Of a stretch of 64,000 bases of DNA, positions 57,465 through 64,000 are shown one piece after another (the stretch's first letter is position 1; every line of letters starts with the position of its first letter). Origin of the DNA: Papaver somniferum (taxonomy: Eukaryota > Streptophyta > Magnoliopsida > Ranunculales > Papaveraceae); assembly GCF_003573695.1 (NCBI RefSeq), contig NC_039367.1, positions 161,898,542 to 161,962,541 on the forward strand. The letters run 5' to 3'. The notes beneath the pieces were generated by a model. It did not search any database. It was not told the origin of the DNA and saw nothing but the letters and a program-made list of their open reading frames with translations. The translations under genes were made by a program, and so were the position numbers.

Positions 57465-58532
57465 ATGTTATACCATTTGTACGTAGTCAATATTTCTTTG
57501 AATCAATTCCACGACCGATTTTTGATGTCTCTAAACAATATCCTCTTGTGTGGTTAATGATGAATAACTGAATGAACTAAGCGAGTCAAAAAGTTTGGCC
57601 CCGTGATGTTGTCTATGTAAGTGCAGTTAATTTATACCTGGGTAGCACAAACGTGTTGCATATGCGATGACGATTAATAAATCACAGGGACAGTCCCTGA
57701 AGTATGTTACTCCGGTGTTTAGCCATGGTTAACTTTATGTGGCATTGTTACTCCGGTGTTTATCCATGGTTAACTTTATGTGGCATTGTCTAAGCGTTCA
57801 AATCTGGAAACAAAAATGTAGTACCATATCCTGAAATTTTATTATAATATCACTTTCTACTTTATAAATATCACTTTTTTACTTTATAAGTATTTCAAAG
57901 TGTTGCACGTGTAATTTTTAGTATAGTTTAATTCGAAACATAAAATTATTTAACTATTTTAATATTTGGTGAAAATATAGATACACATCATTAACAATAT
58001 CCTAAAAGCCTAAATGAGCCGAAATATTGGATATGCCGAAAAGGCGACCAAATCACGAAGTCCAACGCCCCGAATGAGCAGGAGCAGAACTCCTGGGTGA
58101 TACCGTAGTTAGAGTGAGTCTACAATCACCGCAAATATCACTTCGAAATGCCCCGAAGAAGGATCACACGGATAGCACGATGCGTGCTTAGCATCGAGAT
58201 CATAAAGGTCAGATGTGGGCCCAATGTTTGTGTCATGCGGTGATCCTTTCGGTGAAACACCGAAGTCAATCTAGAGTTTTCGCCGTAGTTATTGCCAATG
58301 CAGAATGAAGTTTCTCCTGCACACTTCCTTCACTCGTACCCATGAAGTTTCGTTCCCGAATCCATCAGCCATCACCTTAAAAGCTAACACTAACAACCGT
58401 GAATCCACACTACACATCCCAGACCCCTCAAAGGCGAAGCTGCTTCATACCCCCAATCCAAAAGATCTAGAAGATTATGAAAATTCAACTTCGTATTTGT
58501 TGCTTCTGTAACAATAAAACACTCAAGAAAGA
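57465..58532. other. Unassigned spacer with a 41-bp tandem duplication
   Basis: 57706-57746 and 57747-57787 are two near-identical 41-bp units (GTTACTCCGGTGTTT...TGTGGCATT). A region at 58000-58260 is rich in CCGAA words. Otherwise nothing is recognised apart from the small ORF at 58305. Confidence 0.55.
58305..58511 (+). CDS. Small ORF of unknown function next to the Tork LTR
   Basis: 68 codons, beginning MKFLLHTSFTRTHEVSF and containing TNNRESTLHIPDPSKAK and NPKDLEDYENSTSY. Composition looks like ordinary coding sequence, with a Ser/Thr/Asn-rich N-terminus as in some organellar transit peptides. The copia LTR begins 22 bp after its stop, so it could be a first exon cut off from its gene. 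No family is recognised. Confidence 0.25.
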   Translation: MKFLLHTSFTRTHEVSFPNPSAITLKANTNNRESTLHIPDPSKAKLLHTPNPKDLEDYENSTSYLLLL

Positions 58533-59592
58533 TGTTAGATATATGTTAGAATAAAAGGATTAATTTCTGGAAAGTAAATAGACACTCAATTGGACTGGAA
58601 ACAGAGGACAGAGTCACGTGTTCAACACGCTGTCCTTAACACGATATTTGACCGTACGCCTCAAGAATGAGTGATTCATATACCCTGTGGTCAAGTTCGT
58701 ATCCAGGATAAAACTGCCCGTTGCAAGCACTGTTAGCACTACAGTACTTGCCCACTCTTACGACCTCAACAGCAATTGCGCACAGAATGAAAATAAAGGA
58801 CCACACAGGGGGAGAAGACGAAAAGAAGAGGATAGTAGCTCTTCTGGACACAAATTGAAAATGAAAAATGTGGTCGGTTTATATAGAGGAGAAATGAGAG
58901 AAGTCTCATTGATGCGCATTAAATCGGATGGAATTAATTTCAATTAATTCAAATTTTTCGAAACAGTATAAAACGTTCATGTATTGATTTAAAACGTTTC
59001 ATGCATCATAATGTGGTTATAAAACGTTCATGCATCATAATGTGTTTGTAAAATGCTCATGCACGCTTCATGCATCAAAATGTGTTTGTAAAACGTAAGG
59101 AAACATCCGCCGGGTCAGACGCCCCCAACGATTAAAAAATGATTTGTTTAAAATCTTATAGATAATAATTCAAAGGAAGTTTCACCAAAAAGATAAGTCT
59201 TGACACACCCACACCCATACCCGACCCCGAGCCCGAGCCCGGCCAGGCCCGCCCGCCCGCACGCACGGACGGACGGCGGCGTGCGTGCTTCGCAGCGAAG
59301 CACCGCGCGTGTGTGAAAATATGTGGTTGCACCAACTAGCCCATTGCCTAAGTCCCCCCCCCCCTCGCAAAAAAGTGCTAATGACCCAAGGCGACTCTTA
59401 ATATAAAAATTCAATACTTATGGAGAGGTATCATCTTTAGTTTTCCCTATGTGGTACTAAAGGTTCATTCACAATAAGTGAAAATGAGCTAGTGTACTTA
59501 GTGATCAATAGGTCCTAAGTTCCAATCCTTTCAAGACCAAAACACCAAACTATTTTATAAACTCAATTTTTATAAACTCATTTTCTCTAACA
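58533..59592 (-). repeat. 3' LTR of Tork-like element
   Basis: 1060 bp; minus-strand start TGTTAGAGAAAATGAG, end CATATATCTAACA, so the termini are the short inverted pair TGTTAGA/TCTAACA. A minus-strand TATA box (CCTCTATATAAACC) lies at about 58876-58889. The plus-strand sequence AATGTGTTTGTAAAA with TTCATGCATCA repeats about four times at 58970-59095. A G/C-rich block (59218-59290) and a C run (about 59356-59367) lie in U3. The adjoining PPT (minus CATGTGGGGGAT) is at 59593-59604. Confidence 0.75.
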
Positions 59593-60165
59593 ATCCCCCA
59601 CATGAATGAAATACCGATAAAAAGTCAGAAAACGGAAAACGAGAAATACCACTTAGGAAAGAGGTGTCCATAAGGTCTTGAACCTTTGCTTAGTAATAAA
59701 TTGCCGGAACTACTTGATGGACAGTGAACGCGATGTCTTGAACTCCCATCGTTTAGTGTAATTCGCGATAATAACCACGCGTGATATCTCTCTAGGTGCT
59801 GTCGAGTTCGTGTGCCGTCGTGTCCTTTTTGGCCCTGGACAAATCCTGTTTCTCCGAATGCTCTAGAGAATCAACTCTTTTCTCATAGGAAGCGACCCAC
59901 TTCCACATTCAGATAGGTGAGTTCCATCAAGAGTGTTTACTGCTACACCCCACTTCAATATAAAATTGAAACTATAAAACTCATTAAGACTTAATACAAA
60001 GTCATCCTCACATGCAGTCACAGTATCACTTCTACACCATAGGGAAGGGGAAGAGAATGAATTCTATGATAGTGCTTACCTTGACCCGCCACAAATTAGT
60101 TTCTCATTCGAAACCTTGATCTTGGGATCTCCAGTCAGAAAGGTTGAGTATCCTTCATGGCAAGT

Positions 60166-61617
60166 TTATTTAATGAGCCTAAGCCCCATCCCCTTAGATG
60201 CATTACTAACTATCTCCTTGGACAAACCTTTCGTCAAAGGTTCCGCGATATTCTCCTTGGACTTAACCCAATCAATGGAAATAACGCCTTTTGGGATTAG
60301 TTGTTTTAGGGTATCGTGTCTTCTTTTTATATGTATATACTTCCCATTATAGTAGCTGTTTTTAGCTTTAGCTATGGCAGCTTGATTATCACAATGTATA
60401 GATATAGCCGGCACAGGCCTATGCCAGAGAGGAATGTCTTCTAAAAAGCATCTTAGCCAAGCGGCTTCCTCTCCTGCTTTATCTAGCGCAATAAACTCAG
60501 ATTCCATAGTGGATCGAGCTATGCAGGTCTGTTTGGAACTCTTCCAAGAAACAGCCCCACATGCTAGAGTGAAAACATATCCACTCGTAGACTTAGACTC
60601 CTCTGAGTCTGATATCCAGTTTGCATCACAAAATCCCTCAAGGACAGCAGGATACCTTTCATAATTCAAACAAAAGGTCAACGTGTATTTCAGATACCTC
60701 AACACTCTAAAAAGTGCATCCCAGTGTTCCTTCCCTGGATTACAAGTATACCTACTTAACCTACTCACAGCATAAGCAATGTCTGTCCTAGTACAGTTCA
60801 TCAAATACATCAGACTTCCTATAACTCGTGAGTATTCAAGTTATGATACTCCATTACCTCTGTTCTTATTGAGTTTACAACAAGGATCATACGAAGTATA
60901 AGCAGTTTTACAATCAAAATGATTGAATTTTCTAAGCACAGATTCAACATAATGAGATTGACTAAGATTATAACCGTTATAATTTCTCCTAATTTTCATC
61001 CCTAAGATTACATCTGCAGGGCATAAGTCTTTCATGTCAAAGTTCTCATTCAGCATGTTCTTAGTGGAATTAATTACATCCATGTTTGTACCAAGTATAA
61101 GCATATCATCAACATACAAGCATACAATCACACAGGCATCATTTACAAGCTTAGTATATACACACTTGTCAGATCCATTGATTCTAAAACCACTAGAAAA
61201 CATTACATGATCAAATTTTTCATGCCATTGTTTAGGTGCTTGTTTCAATCCATACAAATATTTTTTCAGTTTACAAACTTTGTTTTCACAACCTTTCACT
61301 ACAAAGCCCTCAGGTTGTTCCATGTAAATTTCTTCATCTAATTCACCATGTAGGAAAGCTGTCTTTACATCCATTTAATGTATTTCTAGGTTATGAACCT
61401 CGGCTATAGCAATTAACATCCTAATGGAAGTAATTCTCGTAACGGGTGAGTAAGTATCAAAGAAATCTACACCTTCCTTTTGTTTGTAGCCTTTGACTAC
61501 TAACCTAGCCTTGTATTTTTGAATAGTTTCATCTATGTTACGTTTCCTCCTGAAGATCCATTTACATCCTATGGCCTTACACCCTGGAGGTAAATCTACT
61601 ATCTCCCATGTATCATT
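60166..61617 (-). pseudogene. Copia reverse transcriptase and RNase H (Tork-like)
   Basis: Reading leftward: NDTWEIVDLPPGCKAIGCKW, MDVKTAFLHGELDEEIYMEQ, YGLKQAPKQWHEKFD, the catalytic LYVDDMLILG and ILGMKIRR. After a stop come [10 protein letters not shown] and the RNase H motifs [18 protein letters not shown] and HCDNQAAIA, with the usual end [14 protein letters not shown] stops at 61618-61620, 61375-61377 and 60841-60843 interrupt an otherwise well aligned frame; each stands where a Gln codon is usual or plausible. Confidence 0.88.
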
Positions 61618-62637
61618 TTATTTGATGGATTCCATTTCACTAATAGAAGACTCTTTCCACCATGGAGCTTCAGAAGAAGTCATGGCTTCTCTATAAGTCT
61701 GAGGATCAAACTCTGCTAGTGTTATGAATTCAGGTCCAAAAGAGGTATTGGTTCTAGCTCTTTTACTCCTCCTAAGATCAAACTCTACTTCATCTTCCTC
61801 TAAAGGTAAAGTCTGACTGGTTGAAGGAACATCTAGAGGATCAACCCCTCTCTTACGAGAGTCAGATTTTAAAGGAAAAATATTTTCAAAGAACACAACA
61901 TCCCTAGACTCCATAATAGTATTCACACCAATTTCAGAAACATCAGAATTCACAACCATAAATCTATATGCAGGTGTATGCTCAGGATACCCTATGAAGA
62001 CACAGTCAACAGTTTTGGGTCCTATCTTGGTTGCTTTAGGTTCAGGGATCTGAACCTTATCCAAACACCCCCACACTTTAAAGTATGCTAAAGAAGGTTG
62101 TCTACCTTTCCAAAATTCGTATGGAGTTTTGTCTGATCCTTTAAAAGGTACTCTATTCAGGATATAGCAGGCTGAGAGGACAGCTTCCCCCCACAAGTTC
62201 GAAGGTAATCCTGAACTAATTAACATGGCATTTATCATCTCCTTAAGGGTGCGGTTCTTACGTTCAGCTACTCCATTCGACTAAGGTGAATAAGGAGGGG
62301 TAACCTCGTGTATTATGCCATGTTCTACACAGAATTCTCCTATAGGAGTTATGTACTCACCACTACGGTCAGACCTAATGGTTTTAATGGTAGTATTCAA
62401 TTGGTTTTTAACTTCTAGTTTATACTTCTTAAATGCTTCTAAGGCATCATCCTTACCTCTAAGAAAATAAATATGACAGTACCTAGGACAGTCGTCTATA
62501 AAAGTAACAAACCATTTCTTACCGCCTCTAGTTTGAACTGATTTCATTTCAACTAGGTCTGAGTGAATTAATTCTAAGGGTTTAGAATTTCTATGAACAT
62601 TTTTGCTAAAAGGTTTTCTAGCATGCTTTAATTCTAC
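61618..62637 (-). pseudogene. Copia integrase (Tork-like)
   Basis: Contains KKWFVTFIDDCPRYCHIYFL, then SDRSGEYITPIGEFC (second Asp and the region before the catalytic Glu), SNGVAERKNRT, NLWGEAVLSACYILNRVP and the C-terminal GCKIGPKTVDCVFIGYPEH-like and SKRARTNTSFG portions. A TAG at 62281-62283 splits the frame immediately before SNGVAERKN, and a TGA at 62638-62640 separates it from the protease/pre-integrase part. Confidence 0.87.
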
Positions 62638-63183
62638 TCATATTTCACATTTGTGTTCCTTTTCCAAACTAAATTTGGGTATGCAACCCACATTGGCTAG
62701 TTTAAGCATTGATTTATAATTTACATGTCCAAGTCTACCATGCCAAACGTTCAAAGACTCACAAACATAAGCATAAGAACCATTATTATTCATTACAGCA
62801 GAGTTTACATTAAGCTTATATAGTCCCTCAGTCTTATAATCCTGCCCCACATAATCCTTACCCTTAGTTACAACACATTTCCCAGATTCTATTACAATTT
62901 TAAAACCCTTATCATCTAAAACAGCACAAGAAACAAGATTTTTGCAGATGTCCGGAACATGAAGAACTTCATTCAAAGTGAGAGTCTTGCCAGAAGTGAT
63001 CTTGAGCCCAAGTTTTCCTTTTCCTACAAACGCAGCTGCAGATGAGTTACCCATATAGAGTTTCTCTCCTTCCCCTACCTTACTGTAGGAGGTGAACATT
63101 TTTTTGTTCCCACAGACATGTTTGGTAGCCCCAGAGTCTACCCACCAGTCCCTCACATTTGTTACCAAATTTACTTCAGACAC
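62638..63183 (-). pseudogene. Copia protease and GAG-pre-integrase region
   Basis: WWVDSGATKHVCGNKKMF gives the aspartic protease active site DSGA. MGNSSAAAFVGKGKLGL and LHVPDICKNLVS follow. SLNVWHGRLGHVNYKSML and HKCEI form the GAG-pre-integrase zinc-binding region. The frame is intact over 181 codons and then meets TGA at 62638-62640. Confidence 0.88.
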
Positions 63184-63989
63184 CGTGCCAGAAAATTCAT
63201 CTTTGTTGTTTTCAATAAATTATCATTATTTTTCTTTGTAAGGTCCTTACGGTTTCTACAGTGAACCGCCATATGGCCAAGATTTCCGCAAGCATAGCAA
63301 TCACCCTTAATTTTATTAATGCTAGATTTAGGTTTCTGAAACATTCATTTCTTGCCTTGAGGTTTCTTGGAGTTGTTTCGGTTCTTAATAGCATTGGAAC
63401 CTTTGTGTTAAGTCACATGAGCTTTGTAAGACATGTCCCTTGAAGAAGATACATTTTTGTCCTTGAAGCACAACAATTCTTCAACTTGAATTTTCTTACC
63501 CAGTTCAACCATAGTAACTTCAGCAGTTTCATGTCTCAGTTTCTTCTTGTACTCGGACCAGGAAGTAGGAAATTTCTCGATAGCAGTAGACACTTGAAAA
63601 GTTTCATCAATCACCATACCTTCGGCAAGAATTTCATTTATAATTTGCTGGAGTTCAAGGAACTGATCAACCACAGATTTGTCATTCACCATTTTATACT
63701 CATAAAGTCTGGCTACCAAGAATTTCTTACTTCCGGCAGTTTCAGCTTGGTATTTTGCCTCCAAAGCAGCCCATAAATCAAAAGCAGAAAAGTTGTCCTT
63801 AACATTGTAAAAATCATACAAAGCATCCTCTAAACAATTCAGAATATGATTTTTAGCCATGTAATTGTTCCTCTTCCATTCATCAAAAAGAGACTCACTA
63901 CCAGCATTCTTCAATGACTCATCAAACGGTTTCAGAACATAGGAGTCCAACTCATGATAACTCAGAAAAATAACATTTTTGACTGCCAC
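63184..63989 (-). pseudogene. Copia gag (Tork-like), incomplete
   Basis: The frame 63989-63408 begins MAVKNVIFLSYHELDSYV and includes AKNHILNCLEDALYDFYNV and FDLWAALEAKYQ, the UBN2-type capsid region. Beyond a break lie KKPKS-like linker sequence and the zinc knuckle CYACGNLGHMAVHC near 63265-63310. TGA at 63345-63347 and a frameshift near 63200 disrupt the join to the protease. The true N-terminus may lie to the right of the window. Confidence 0.82.
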
Positions 63990-64000
63990 CTCTTAAAGTC

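Larger units (their letters stand above)
58533..64000 (-). mobile_element. Tork-like Ty1/copia element, minus strand, 5' end beyond the window
   Basis: 3' LTR at 58533-59592, PPT, then RNase H, reverse transcriptase, integrase, protease and gag reading leftward from 64000. The gene order (integrase before reverse transcriptase) is copia. At least six stops and one frameshift inactivate it. The 5' LTR is outside the window, so TSD and age cannot be read. Confidence 0.88.

Overview
This 64 kb window is plant nuclear DNA, very probably from a eudicot with a repeat-rich genome. It holds plant LINE, Mutator-like, Ty3/gypsy (Athila, Tat/Ogre and Tekay-like) and Ty1/copia (SIRE-like and Tork-like) elements, GT-AG introns and AT-rich spacers. 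No marker gene fixes the species. I found no intact housekeeping gene and no tRNA, rRNA or CRISPR array. Most of the DNA is nested retrotransposons, many with both LTRs and target-site duplications (TSDs) still readable.

Layout: 1-849 is a 5'-truncated LINE with an 18-bp TSD. 1160-2645 is a TIR DNA element with a Mutator-like MITE (1446-2321) nested in it. 3599-4609 is an intact DUF4283/zinc-knuckle ORF. 5979-7256 is a two-exon gene fragment cut by element A (7257-15342) and resuming at 15343. From about 15540 to 45800 lies the 3' half of a Tat/Ogre gypsy element. It is interrupted by a solo LTR (17154-18895) and by a 21-kb insertion (19269-40355). That insertion is a pol-less SIRE-like copia element whose right LTR itself took in element B (25777-34018) and a Tekay-like element with almost no interior (36164-40349). 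The Tat 3' region carries an antisense, probably spliced ORF (about 44725-41792). 45871-57464 is a non-coding, LARD-like stretch bounded by related LTRs, with element C (46418-50932) nested in its left LTR and a 100-bp higher-order repeat inside. 57465-58532 is largely unassigned. 58533-64000 is a Tork-like copia element on the minus strand, almost complete but broken by stops, running off the right edge.

The most interesting signal is a set of three related Athila-like elements without pol. A and B encode Gag plus an aspartic protease fused to an acidic repeat module, a transmembrane segment and a C-terminal DPxLFRLxxY motif. C keeps only the acidic module, membrane segment and motif. All three share an ACATTG-AGGA-CAATGT hairpin with a compensatory base-pair change, followed by a polypurine-like tract far upstream of the real PPT. 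A and B also share a strongly conserved non-coding leader. None encodes reverse transcriptase or integrase, so they would depend on a partner. Every old pol ORF in the window is broken mainly at codons where a C-to-T change turns Gln or Arg into a stop, as expected for methylated, silenced DNA.
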